Shown here: positions 7,441 through 16,083 of the stretch, one piece after another
Layout: each line of letters begins with the position of its first letter
Position numbering within the stretch: the first letter of the stretch is position 1
Assembly: GCA_036961445.1 (NCBI GenBank)
Contig: JBALVO010000027.1
Location: 1 to 36,657 of the forward strand
Length of the DNA: 36,657 nucleotides
DNA from: JBALVO01 sp036961445
Lineage (GTDB): Bacteria; Pseudomonadota; Gammaproteobacteria; Pseudomonadales; Halieaceae
Reading direction: 5' to 3'
Notes under the pieces: model-generated
What the model was told of the DNA's origin: nothing
The model's database searches: none
The model's input: the letters and a program-made list of their open reading frames with translations, nothing else
Program-made: the position numbers and the translations under genes

Positions 7441-8625
7441 CTAGAAATTGCCCGGGGGTGTGGCGCGACGACGCGGGTGATTGAATACCGGGGCATCAAT
7501 TACCTTGCACGGTGCCAGCACGCGGGTCCAGTGCAGCTCCCGCTGGTAGTAGATCTCTGCGACCAGCTCGTCTCCCACCGCGCCATAAGGCATCTCAACC
7601 TGAGCAAAGGCGACATTGGTCTTGGCGGTCGGGCACCAGGCCGCCGACGTGACGGTACCCACCTGCTTGTTGCCCTTGAGAATAAACGAGTGATTCGCCG
7701 GTTTGTTGCCATCCACATCCAGGATGGCAAAACGATAGCGAGAGCCTCGGGCCAATTCCTGCTGCAGCGCACGACGCCCGTTAAACACCGACTTATTCAT
7801 ATCGACCAACCAACCCAGACCCAGTTCAAACGGTGAGCGTGAGCGTCCGTTGCGAACCACTTCTTCAGCCGGCATAAAGTCCACGCCCGCCTGCAGGAAA
7901 CCCGCCTCAATCCTGGCCATTTCCAGGGCATGCGTACCAAAGGGCTTGATCAGGTAGGGCTTGCCGGCGGCAAATAGCTTATCCCACAACGCTTCGGCCT
8001 TGTGCGGCGCTATCCACAATTCGTAACCCAGGTCTCCGGTAAATCCGGTGCGACTGACCATCAGGGATTCACCTTCAAAATCAAACTCGGTCAAACCAAA
8101 GGGCTTGAGCTGATCCAGCCCGGTCAACCCCATGGCGGTAAGCGCCGCACAGGAAGTCGGACCTTGCACCGCCAGCGCGGCCACTTCGGCCGTTTCATCT
8201 GTAATGGTCACATCAAAACCCAGTGCCGACCAATGCAACCAGTCGGTGGCACGTGCATAGGCACAAATACGGTAGTCGTTTTCTGCCAGGTGGAAGATAG
8301 TGCCGTCATCCATCACTTGTCCGGCATCATCGCACCACACGGTATAACCCACCCGCCCGACACGGATTTTGCTGACATCACGGGTGACCAGACGATTCAG
8401 GTAAGCCTCCGCATCCGGCCCCGTAATACGGTACTTGTTCATCGGTGAGAGATCGAACACGCCGGTCGTGCAGCGCACCGCAAAATACTCCAACTCAACA
8501 TCGATATAGGCGTTAGGTGTGGTGTAACCCATCCAGTCGCCCCAACAGTTCAGCTCGCATGCCGCTGCAATCCTGGAGTGAAAGGGCGTGGTAAGCATCA
8601 TGGTGTCATCGCTTCTTGTAGTCAT
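7441..8625 (-). CDS. GcvT-like folate-dependent aminomethyltransferase/demethylase
   Basis: The 394-residue protein is of the glycine-cleavage T-protein (GcvT) fold. It has an N-terminal folate-binding domain (HSRIAAACELNCWGDWMGYT, LVTRDVSKIRVGRVGYT, QVMDDGTIFHL), the GFTGDLGYELW motif near the middle, and the C-terminal barrel (FELGLGWLVDMNKSVFNGRRAL). The family includes GcvT, DMSP demethylase DmdA and vanillate/syringate demethylases, which pass a one-carbon unit to tetrahydrofolate. No gcvP or gcvH lies nearby, so a role outside glycine cleavage is likely. Here it could take a methyl or methylene group from an N-methylated substrate. The start ATG at 8625 overlaps the upstream stop as ATGA. 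Confidence 0.85.
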   Translation of the reverse strand: MTTRSDDTMMLTTPFHSRIAAACELNCWGDWMGYTTPNAYIDVELEYFAVRCTTGVFDLSPMNKYRITGPDAEAYLNRLVTRDVSKIRVGRVGYTVWCDDAGQVMDDGTIFHLAENDYRICAYARATDWLHWSALGFDVTITDETAEVAALAVQGPTSCAALTAMGLTGLDQLKPFGLTEFDFEGESLMVSRTGFTGDLGYELWIAPHKAEALWDKLFAAGKPYLIKPFGTHALEMARIEAGFLQAGVDFMPAEEVVRNGRSRSPFELGLGWLVDMNKSVFNGRRALQQELARGSRYRFAILDVDGNKPANHSFILKGNKQVGTVTSAAWCPTAKTNVAFAQVEMPYGAVGDELVAEIYYQRELHWTRVLAPCKVIDAPVFNHPRRRATPPGNF

Positions 8626-10187
8626 GCCGCTGCCCCCCGCTTGATGATTTCCTGCGCTGCATTGCGCCCCGCCAGTCCCATGACCCCACCGCCGGGATGG
8701 GCGCCCGCGCCGCACAGATACAAACCGTCAAACGCCGCATTGTATTGCGTCGCCCCCGGAAACGGACGCATCATCAGCACCTGATCCATGCCCAGCTCGC
8801 CGTGATGCCAGTGGCCTCGGGTCATACCGTAATCCCGCTCCAGATCAGCCGGGGTGAGCAATTCACTGGCAATGATTTGCTGCTTGATTCCCGGGGCGTA
8901 GCTGGCGATGCAATCCACGATTAGTTGGGTAAAGGTTTCCCGGTGAGCGTCCCACCCACCCTCGGGCTCATACGGCGCGAACTGCACGATGGCTGATAGC
9001 ACGTGGCCACCGGCCGGCGCCAGCGCAGCATCATGGACCGTGGGAATACTGATATCCAGGGCCGGTGCCGTTGAGTATTCCTTATATTTAACGGCATTAA
9101 ACGCGCGCTCTATGTAATTCATATCGGGTGCAATCACCAGACGCTGCCCCAACTGCCGGTCATCGAGGCCGGTGAATCGGGGCAGACCGTTCAGCGCCAG
9201 GTGTAGCTTGGCGGTGCCGCCGGTGCATCTGATCTGACTGACCCGTCGCGCGGTATCCGTTTCCAGGTTGCGCAAACCCACCAGTCGCTCAAATGTTGTT
9301 ATCGGGTCGGCGTTGGAGACCACGATCGCCGCTGCGATCTGCTGCCCATCGGCCAGCGTCACACCGGTCACGCGACCGGCATCAACATCAATACTGGCGA
9401 CGGCAGAGCTCAGGCGAATGTCCACGCCGGCCGCCTGCGCACTGGCGGCCATGGCCTGGCCCAGCGCACCCATCCCCCCCTTCACCTGGGCGTGACCGGT
9501 GTGACCAAACACTTCGCCCACGCGGCGGTACAGATAGCCAAAAACCGTGCTCGGCGTGCGCGGCCCCATATGGGAACCGAGCAGACTGTCCAGGCTCAGC
9601 AGTCCCTTGAGTTGCGCACTGTCGAAGTTCTCCTCCATCACGTCATACATATTGATCAGGATAATGCGCATCAGGTCGCTCATATCATCCCGGCCCAGCA
9701 TCTTCAGGCCCAGACCCAACTTGATCAGTGTGAGCCGATCTGTCAGGTTCGACTCGACCAGCTTCGGGGCACGCGCCTCGAACGCCTTGACCAACAACTT
9801 GGCAAATTTAGTCGTTTTGGCATGAAATTCCCGGAAGGCGGCACTATCGGCCGCCGTCACATTGCCCCCCTCAACATGGTCACCACGCTGCGTCAGGTGC
9901 TGCCCATCGAGGTCCAGCGAGATCGATGCCAACTCACGGGCCGCCCATTGCAGGCCGTGGCTTTCCAACGCGAGATCGCGAGTGACCGCCGGATGCAACT
10001 GGTTCAGCCACTGGGCACAGGACGATACCGAATAACCCGGGGAAAATTCCCGCGTTGCCGCGCACCCACCGGGAGTGGCATTCGCCTCCAGCACCAGGAC
10101 TTTCTTGCCCGCCTTTGCCAGGTAAGTAGCACACACCAGGCCATTGTGACCCGCGCCTACCAATACCACATCGTAGTTATCAGTCAT
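8622..10187 (-). CDS. phytoene-desaturase-like NAD(P)/FAD-dependent oxidoreductase 1
   Basis: The 521-residue flavoprotein begins with a Rossmann motif (VVLVGAGHNGL, residues 7-17) and a second nucleotide contact (LVLEANATPGG). It ends with the FAD-closing motif GLYLCGAGAHPGGGVMGLAGRNAA. This is the pattern of the phytoene desaturase/PYROXD2-like amine-oxidase superfamily. No other carotenoid genes are present, so pigment synthesis is unlikely; oxidation of an amine or acyl intermediate fits better. The ATG at 10187 was chosen over upstream starts because the Rossmann motif follows directly and it overlaps the previous gene by only 8 bp. It is a diverged tandem copy of the gene at 10180-11814. 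Confidence 0.87.
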   Translation of the reverse strand: MTDNYDVVLVGAGHNGLVCATYLAKAGKKVLVLEANATPGGCAATREFSPGYSVSSCAQWLNQLHPAVTRDLALESHGLQWAARELASISLDLDGQHLTQRGDHVEGGNVTAADSAAFREFHAKTTKFAKLLVKAFEARAPKLVESNLTDRLTLIKLGLGLKMLGRDDMSDLMRIILINMYDVMEENFDSAQLKGLLSLDSLLGSHMGPRTPSTVFGYLYRRVGEVFGHTGHAQVKGGMGALGQAMAASAQAAGVDIRLSSAVASIDVDAGRVTGVTLADGQQIAAAIVVSNADPITTFERLVGLRNLETDTARRVSQIRCTGGTAKLHLALNGLPRFTGLDDRQLGQRLVIAPDMNYIERAFNAVKYKEYSTAPALDISIPTVHDAALAPAGGHVLSAIVQFAPYEPEGGWDAHRETFTQLIVDCIASYAPGIKQQIIASELLTPADLERDYGMTRGHWHHGELGMDQVLMMRPFPGATQYNAAFDGLYLCGAGAHPGGGVMGLAGRNAAQEIIKRGAAA

Positions 10188-11814
10188 CGGCGTAGCCTCC
10201 AGGCACTGTATTGGGTTTGCGCAAATCGTGGAGGATCTCCCGCGCCGCATTGGCGCCTGGTGCGGCCATGACACCACCCCCCGGATGGGTGCCGGAACCA
10301 CACATATACATGCCCTGCACCGGCCCGCGGTACTGGGCATAACCGGGAAAGGGCCGGTTGAACAACAACTGGTCGAAGGTAAGCTCACCCTGGAAGATAT
10401 TGCCCTCGGTAAGACCCACCTCCGCCTCAATCTCCCGCGGCGTACGCGTTTCGCAGTGCAGAATCAGGTCCTTGAAATCCGGACTATGTCTGGCGATCTG
10501 GTCTATCACTGATTTTTCAAAACCGTCTTTGTCGGCGTCCGTCCACTCGCCACCGTTGATTTTTGGCGGCGCGTACTGCACGAACACCGTCATCATATGT
10601 TTGCCCGGAGGCGCCATAGAAGGATCGGTCTGGGTGGGGATCAACATATCGATATAGGGATCTTTGGACCAGGTGCCATCTTTCCAATCATCATAGGCGC
10701 GCTCGATGCGCTCCAGCGAATCAGAAAAGTGCATATCACCGAGCATTAACGGGCTGTTCTTGTCCAGGCCTTGGAATGTCGGCAGGCCGTCCAGGGCAAT
10801 GTTGAGCTTGCCGGAGGAACCGCGAATTTTGAAATTCTCTGCCTTCTTCACCACATCCGCCGGCAAATCCTGCGCATCCATCACATCGAGAAAAGTGCGC
10901 TTGGGATCCAGGTTGGAAACCACCACGTCGGCGTGGTACTCGTCACCATTTTTTAGCGCCACACCTATCGCTTTACCGCCCTTGACGATAATGCGGTCGA
11001 CATCGGCATCGCAGATGATCTCACCACCGAAGGCCTGGAACGATGCAGCCAGCGCGCCAGACACCGCACCCATACCGCCGCGGGCAACACCCCAGGAACC
11101 CACATTGCCATCAACATCACCCATATAGTGATGCAGTAAGACATAGGCAGTGCCGGGAGAGAAGACACCCAGCGCGGTACCGATTATTCCGGAGCCGCCC
11201 AGGTGCGCCTTGATCACGTCTGTTTCAAAATACTCACACAGATAGTCACCGACGCTCTTGGTCCAGAACTTCAAGGTATCAGCCAGGCCTTGCTCACCCA
11301 TTTCCATAAATGAGCCGGCAAAATCGGCCAGGTCGCGCAGGTCGCGTAACTTTAACGACGTGGGATCCGGTGGACGCTTGAGCAAAAAGGGCCTGATCAG
11401 ACGGGTCTGCTTCATCACATCTGCCGTGTAGCGCTCGTAGGCATTGGCATCGCGTTTGGAGTGCCTGGCCATTTCACGATACTGGCGATTGTGATCATAG
11501 TAATTGCCGTAGTAATCCCCGTCGCGCTTGAAGGTGACACCGCCACCGTAGGGCACCACCTGCAAGCCGTGACGCGGCAGTTCCAGGTCCCGGGCAATTT
11601 CAGGGCGCAGTAAACTGCACACGTAAGAGCAGTTGGTATATTTCCAGCCCGCGTGCAACTCGCGAGTGACAGTCGCCCCACCGATATAGGAATTGCGCTC
11701 CAGCACCGCCACATCCAGACCGGCCTTGGCCAGATAAGCTGCATTGGTGAGGCCGTTATGTCCCGCGCCAATGACAATTGCGTCGTATTTCTTCACCGCT
11801 TTCTCCACCGCCAA
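10180..11814 (-). CDS. phytoene-desaturase-like NAD(P)/FAD-dependent oxidoreductase 2
   Basis: This is the first gene of the long minus-strand unit. The 544-residue protein carries AIVIGAGHNGL (12-22), AVLERNSYIGGA, and the C-terminal FAD motif GMYMCGSGTHPGGGVMAAPGANAA. It shares these and the following layout with its downstream neighbour, so the two are tandem paralogues, perhaps acting as a heteromer or in successive oxidations. The family covers phytoene desaturases and uncharacterised PYROXD2-like oxidoreductases; substrate cannot be read from the sequence. It is divergent from TetR 2, with a perfect 18-bp palindrome in the 187-bp gap, so repression by that TetR is likely. Confidence 0.87.
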   Translation of the reverse strand: MAVEKAVKKYDAIVIGAGHNGLTNAAYLAKAGLDVAVLERNSYIGGATVTRELHAGWKYTNCSYVCSLLRPEIARDLELPRHGLQVVPYGGGVTFKRDGDYYGNYYDHNRQYREMARHSKRDANAYERYTADVMKQTRLIRPFLLKRPPDPTSLKLRDLRDLADFAGSFMEMGEQGLADTLKFWTKSVGDYLCEYFETDVIKAHLGGSGIIGTALGVFSPGTAYVLLHHYMGDVDGNVGSWGVARGGMGAVSGALAASFQAFGGEIICDADVDRIIVKGGKAIGVALKNGDEYHADVVVSNLDPKRTFLDVMDAQDLPADVVKKAENFKIRGSSGKLNIALDGLPTFQGLDKNSPLMLGDMHFSDSLERIERAYDDWKDGTWSKDPYIDMLIPTQTDPSMAPPGKHMMTVFVQYAPPKINGGEWTDADKDGFEKSVIDQIARHSPDFKDLILHCETRTPREIEAEVGLTEGNIFQGELTFDQLLFNRPFPGYAQYRGPVQGMYMCGSGTHPGGGVMAAPGANAAREILHDLRKPNTVPGGYADD

Positions 11815-11884
11815 ACCCGGCGTATAACACCGGGGCTATTCGAGACGCGAGCATGCCATGACAACCTTAGGCTGTCCAGCCACG

Positions 11885-11902
11885 AATGAATGATCATTCA
11901 TT
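11885..11902. promoter_or_regulatory. TetR 2 operator, perfect 18-bp palindrome
   Basis: AATGAATGATCATTCATT is a perfect inverted repeat in the gap between the FAD oxidoreductase unit (minus) and TetR 2 (plus). A copy with one difference occurs at 21455-21472. Size, symmetry and position are those of a TetR-family operator controlling both divergent units. I see no clear -35/-10 pair to place it against. Confidence 0.65.
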
Positions 11903-12001
11903 TGTTGCCTCGGTCAGCGCCTTGGTTTATGGTCGATATAACGGGGTCGCAAAAGCGCGACCCACCCAGTAGAGTGTCATGAATTCCAATAAGAGCTGAC
12001 T

Positions 12002-12649
12002 TTGACCAGCACTAATAAGAAAAAAGGTCTCAAACTCCGCGCCCAGCCCAAGGAAGTGCGCAAGGATCAGTTGATTCGCGCCACTATGAAGTGCATCGCC
12101 AGAACAGGTCTGTCTGGCGTCACTATGGCCAGGGTCACTACCGAGGCCGGTTTGAGCCTGGGTATCGCCAACCTGCATTTCAAAAGCAAAGAGAAGCTGC
12201 TGCTGGAAACCCTGGAGTTCGTGACTGCCGAGTACAGTCGCGGTCAACAAGAAATCCTGAACAGCGAATCCTACCCCGGCGTTGCGGCAAAACTGGAAGC
12301 GTTGCTGGAATTTGATTTCAGCACCCCGGTGACCGACAAGGATAAAATGGCCGTGTGGTTTGCCTTTCTCGGCGAAGCCAAATCACGACCCACCTACCAG
12401 CGTATTTGCTCGCGTCGGGACTCTATGGCCGAGGCGCAGATAACCCGCCTGTTCCAGACGGTTATCGATGAGGCCGCTTACCCGCATGCCAATGCCGAAC
12501 TGACCGCCGCCGGCTATATCGCGCTGGTAGACGGGCTGTGGCTCAATACACTGGTAGCGCCGCGCCGACTGCCGCGCAAGAAAGCCCATCGGGTCGCCAG
12601 ACACTACCTGGCCAGCACTTTTCCTCAACACATCAGTCCGGAGCCCTGA
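12002..12649 (+). CDS. TetR/BetI-like transcriptional regulator 2
   Basis: The 215-residue repressor has a helix-turn-helix at about 39-60 (GVTMARVTTEAGLSLGIANLHF) and a BetI-type ligand domain with KMAVWFAFLGEAKSRPTYQRIC. That block is nearly the same as in the TetR-GNAT protein (KMAVWFAFASEARARVDYQRIC), so the two are paralogues, while their recognition helices differ. The start is a TTG at 12002 preceded by AAGAG; the first in-frame ATG (12089) would cut off part of the DNA-binding domain. It leads a plus-strand unit with an acyl-CoA dehydrogenase 5 bp downstream and the Pot transporter genes. It probably represses that unit, the divergent FAD unit and the genes near 21455. Confidence 0.85.
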   Translation: MTSTNKKKGLKLRAQPKEVRKDQLIRATMKCIARTGLSGVTMARVTTEAGLSLGIANLHFKSKEKLLLETLEFVTAEYSRGQQEILNSESYPGVAAKLEALLEFDFSTPVTDKDKMAVWFAFLGEAKSRPTYQRICSRRDSMAEAQITRLFQTVIDEAAYPHANAELTAAGYIALVDGLWLNTLVAPRRLPRKKAHRVARHYLASTFPQHISPEP

Positions 12650-12653
12650 CGCG

Positions 12654-13814
12654 ATGCACATTGAGCTGACACCTGAGTCTCTCGCCTGGCAACAGGCCGT
12701 GCGCAAGTACGTAGACAACACGCTTATTCCGCAGGAGGTCGCTGCGGAAATGAACGGCGGCGAACTGCCAGCCGCAACCATGCGCAACATTCATGACCAG
12801 GCAATGCAACTGGGCCTACCGGGTATGGATGCCCCGTCTGCACACGGCGGTCTGGGACTGGGCATGGTGGACCAGGTAGTGGCATGGGAGGCGCTGGGCA
12901 GGGTCACCAATGCACTGTGCTGGTGTTTTCCAGAAGCACAATCGTGGATGTATGAAGCCTGCGGTGCCAGCGAATTCCAGCTGGAAACCTATATTAGGCC
13001 ACTGCTGGAAGGCAGGCGCCGGGAGGCCTATGCCATTACCGAGGCGGAGTCCGGTTCCCATGAAGTTATTAACAGCCAGGCCACGCGCAGCGCAGAGGGT
13101 TATTTGCTAAACGGCGAAAAGTGGTTTGTCACCTCCGGGAACCTGGCAGATTTTTTCTTTGTGCAGGCCAGGACTGAAGAAGGCGGCGATGCCTTGTTCC
13201 TGGTGGACAAGGATAGCGCCGGTATCGAGATCGTCGAAAACCCGCTGTTTTCCCACACGTTCCCATCGCACCACCCGACCTACCGTTTTACCGATGTGCA
13301 GGTGCCGGCCCGCAACCGTATTGGCGGGCCAGGTTCAGGCATGGATTACAGCCGCAGCTGGTTTCGGCACGAGCGCATGACGATCGCCGCCCGCATGCTG
13401 GGCGCCGCATCGCGCATGATAGAAGAAGCCACCGCATGGGCCAGCCAACGACAGATACTGGATGAAAAGCTGATCGACAAACAGGCCATACAATTCATGC
13501 TGGCCGACAGTGTCACCGAATTGTGGGCCGCCAAATTAATGGTGTACGAGGCGGCCAGAGCCCACGATCAGGGCGCAGATCTCAAATCCCTGCACGCGCG
13601 CTGCTCCATGGTAAAACTGTACTCCACCGAAATGGCCAACCGCGTAGCGGATCGCTGCCTGCAAATCTGGGGCGGCCGCGGCTATCGCCGGGACAATGCG
13701 GTGGAGCGTTTTTACCGGGAAGTACGCGTCGATCGTATCTGGGAGGGCAGCAGTGAAATCCAGCGCATGATCATTGCCGGCGCCCTGGCCAAACGCGGCC
13801 TGGACGGCATGTAA
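12654..13814 (+). CDS. acyl-CoA dehydrogenase
   Basis: The 386-residue protein is of standard length for acyl-CoA dehydrogenases. Landmarks are the flavin-binding AYAITEAESGSH (residues about 122-133), GEKWFVTSGNLADF, the helical domain RMLGAASRMIEEATAWASQR, and the C-terminal YREVRVDRIWEGSSEIQRMIIA, whose Glu in WEG is at the usual catalytic base position. It makes a trans-2-enoyl-CoA from an acyl-CoA, passing electrons to ETF. It starts 5 bp after TetR 2, and its stop overlaps the PotF-like start as TAATG. It may act on the acyl-CoA produced by the ligase at 5311-7434; the chain type is not evident. Confidence 0.88.
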   Translation: MHIELTPESLAWQQAVRKYVDNTLIPQEVAAEMNGGELPAATMRNIHDQAMQLGLPGMDAPSAHGGLGLGMVDQVVAWEALGRVTNALCWCFPEAQSWMYEACGASEFQLETYIRPLLEGRRREAYAITEAESGSHEVINSQATRSAEGYLLNGEKWFVTSGNLADFFFVQARTEEGGDALFLVDKDSAGIEIVENPLFSHTFPSHHPTYRFTDVQVPARNRIGGPGSGMDYSRSWFRHERMTIAARMLGAASRMIEEATAWASQRQILDEKLIDKQAIQFMLADSVTELWAAKLMVYEAARAHDQGADLKSLHARCSMVKLYSTEMANRVADRCLQIWGGRGYRRDNAVERFYREVRVDRIWEGSSEIQRMIIAGALAKRGLDGM

Positions 13815-14902
13815 TGCAATCCCGACTGCTGGTCGCCCTGTTCGCGCTGGCTTGCAGCAGTATGGCGCTCAGCGCTGACTCGTCCGTGGTCAATATCTAC
13901 AACTGGGCAGACTATATTGATCCGACCGTCATCAAGGAATTCGAGGCAGAGTATGGCATCAAGGTCAATTACGACATCTACGATTCCAGTGAGATGGTCG
14001 ACACCAAACTGATGACCGGCGGCTCGGGCTATGACGTCGTAGTACACGCCGCTTCCTTCTCCGCCCGACTGATACCCATCGGAGTTTACAAAACGGTTGA
14101 TACCTCCCGTCTGAAAAATTGGCACCACATCGACAGCGATATCGTGGACAAGATCACGCGAAACTATGGCGTTGATATCACCGGCGTCCCCTATATGTGG
14201 GGCACCACCGGATTCACTTACAACAGGGATATGGTACTGGCACGCATGCCGGACGCACCGCTGGGCAGTGCCGCCCTGGTCTTCGACCCGACAATCGTGT
14301 CGCGCTTCGCCGACTGCGGGGTCAGCCTGCTGGACGATCCCACCTCGGTCATCCCCACAGCGATGCTGTACCTGGGATATCCGGCAAACTCAGTAGAACC
14401 GGCGCACCTGAGCGCAGTGGAAAGCTTGCTTAAGTCGGTACGTCCCTATATCAAGTATTTCAGCTCTACCAAGATGTTACTGGATTTACCCAGTGAGGAA
14501 GTCTGTATTGCCATGAGTTGGTCAGGAGACTACTCGGTGGCCACGAGCCGCGCAGCAGAGGCCGGCCTGGACCTGGACCTGGGCTACAGTATTCCACAGG
14601 AGGGTGGCACCGACTGGTACGATGTTATGTACCTGCCGTCGGACGCTCCCCATGTTGATAATGCCTACCTGTTTCTGGACTTCATGCTGCGACCGGAGAT
14701 TATCGCCAGGGCAAGCAATTACACCGGGTATGCCAATGCCAACGGCACAGCCACCGCATTGGTAGATTCGGCGATTACCGGCGACCCGGCCATCTACCCG
14801 GATCGTGACACCATGCAACGCCTGCACGCCTCAAAAATACTGCCACCCAAACTGGAGCGACGTCGCTCCCGCACCTGGACCAAGATCAAGACCGGACTAT
14901 GA
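13814..14902 (+). CDS. PotF/PotD-like polyamine ABC transporter, periplasmic binding protein
   Basis: The 362-residue protein starts with a signal peptide (hydrophobic 4-18, cleavage likely after ALSA). The mature part begins SSVVNIYNWADYIDP, matching the start of E. coli PotF/PotD proteins. Ligand-site residues known from PotF appear conserved by eye: Trp and Tyr/Asp in YNWADY, Ser in HAASF, Asp in LLDDP, Trp and Asp in SWSGDY, and Asp in WYDVMYLP. This favours a diamine or similar small cationic amine. Downstream genes encode the ATPase and two permeases in perfect order with ATGA overlaps. The true ligand may be an N-methylated or otherwise altered polyamine, given the pathway around it. 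Confidence 0.9.
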   Translation: MQSRLLVALFALACSSMALSADSSVVNIYNWADYIDPTVIKEFEAEYGIKVNYDIYDSSEMVDTKLMTGGSGYDVVVHAASFSARLIPIGVYKTVDTSRLKNWHHIDSDIVDKITRNYGVDITGVPYMWGTTGFTYNRDMVLARMPDAPLGSAALVFDPTIVSRFADCGVSLLDDPTSVIPTAMLYLGYPANSVEPAHLSAVESLLKSVRPYIKYFSSTKMLLDLPSEEVCIAMSWSGDYSVATSRAAEAGLDLDLGYSIPQEGGTDWYDVMYLPSDAPHVDNAYLFLDFMLRPEIIARASNYTGYANANGTATALVDSAITGDPAIYPDRDTMQRLHASKILPPKLERRRSRTWTKIKTGL

Positions 14903-16083
14903 CTTCACAAGACACCCCCAAGGATCAACAAAACCGCGAGCAGGCCAATCAGAACAGTGCCTGCCAGGGCACACCCTGGCGGGACCCCACGCAGCAACCT
15001 TTTATTGAAATCCAGTCGCTCAGCAAGCGTTTTGGTGACTTTACCGCCGTGGATGACATTAGCCTGAAAATCTACCAGGGCGAGCTATTCACCATTCTGG
15101 GCGGTTCAGGCTGCGGTAAATCGACGCTGTTGCGTATGCTGGCGGGTTTTGAAAAACCCACCCACGGTCGCATCCTGATCGACGGCGTCGACATCACCGA
15201 CCTGCCCCCCTACGACCGCCCGGTCAATATGATGTTCCAGTCTTACGCCGTGTTCCCGCATATGACCGTGGAGCAGAACATTGCCTACGGACTGAAAAAG
15301 GAAAAGCTGCCCGCCGCAGAAATCAAGCAACGCGTCACTGCCATGCTGGAGTTGGTGCAGCTACCAGAGCTGGCAAAACGCAAGCCCGACCAGCTCAGTG
15401 GCGGGCAGCGCCAGCGTGTCGCGCTGGCCCGGGCCCTGATAAAACGACCCAAGGTCTTGTTGCTGGACGAACCACTGGCGGCGCTGGATAAAAAACTGCG
15501 TGAGCAAACCCAATTCGAGTTAATGAACCTGCAGGATCAACTGGGTATCACCTTCGTCGTGGTTACCCATGACCAGGAAGAAGCGATGACCCTGGCCACG
15601 CGTATCGCGGTCATGAACGCCGGTGGTTTCGTGCAGATAGGCAGCCCCAGCGAGGTTTACGAGTTCCCGCTGAACCATTTCGTTGCCGACTTTTTTGGCA
15701 GCATCAATATCTTCGATGCCACGGTGCACAGTAGCGAGGGCGAAAACATTACCGTGGCACTGGAGGGCAGCGGCACACAAATCCGCACCCGTCACCCGCA
15801 GCCACTGGCCAATGGCAGTCGCTGCATGGTCGGTATCCGACCCGAAAAGCTATTGATCAGCAAGGAGCGACCCAATCTGGAAGGACATACCGTCACCAGC
15901 GGCGTGGTTGAGGATCTGGCCTACTACGGGAACCGGTCGATCTACCGGGTGCGCTCAAAAAACGGCCGCGTCATCCAGGTCAGCGCACAAAATTACCAAC
16001 GCTCCGCGGCACTGTTGCTGGAATGGGATGACGAGGTGTTTATCAGCTGGGAATCAAGCTGCAGTGTGGTGCTCACCGAATGA
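14899..16083 (+). CDS. PotG/PotA-like polyamine ABC transporter ATPase
   Basis: The 394-residue protein has all ABC ATPase motifs: Walker A GGSGCGKS (68-75), Q-loop FQSYAVFPHM, signature LSGGQRQRVALARA, Walker B VLLLDEPLAALD and switch histidine VVVTHDQEEA. A C-terminal TOBE-type domain (about 290-394) is typical of the PotA/PotG branch. The first 35 residues are polar, rich in Gln and Asn and absent from usual members; a later start is not obvious and the ATG overlaps the PotF-like stop as ATGA. It energises uptake together with the two permeases downstream. Confidence 0.92.
   Translation: MTSQDTPKDQQNREQANQNSACQGTPWRDPTQQPFIEIQSLSKRFGDFTAVDDISLKIYQGELFTILGGSGCGKSTLLRMLAGFEKPTHGRILIDGVDITDLPPYDRPVNMMFQSYAVFPHMTVEQNIAYGLKKEKLPAAEIKQRVTAMLELVQLPELAKRKPDQLSGGQRQRVALARALIKRPKVLLLDEPLAALDKKLREQTQFELMNLQDQLGITFVVVTHDQEEAMTLATRIAVMNAGGFVQIGSPSEVYEFPLNHFVADFFGSINIFDATVHSSEGENITVALEGSGTQIRTRHPQPLANGSRCMVGIRPEKLLISKERPNLEGHTVTSGVVEDLAYYGNRSIYRVRSKNGRVIQVSAQNYQRSAALLLEWDDEVFISWESSCSVVLTE

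Noticed and set aside
9492..10271. 259-codon plus-strand open frame
   Set aside because: It is antisense to the two FAD oxidoreductases, with a His/Gln/Arg-rich shadow composition.
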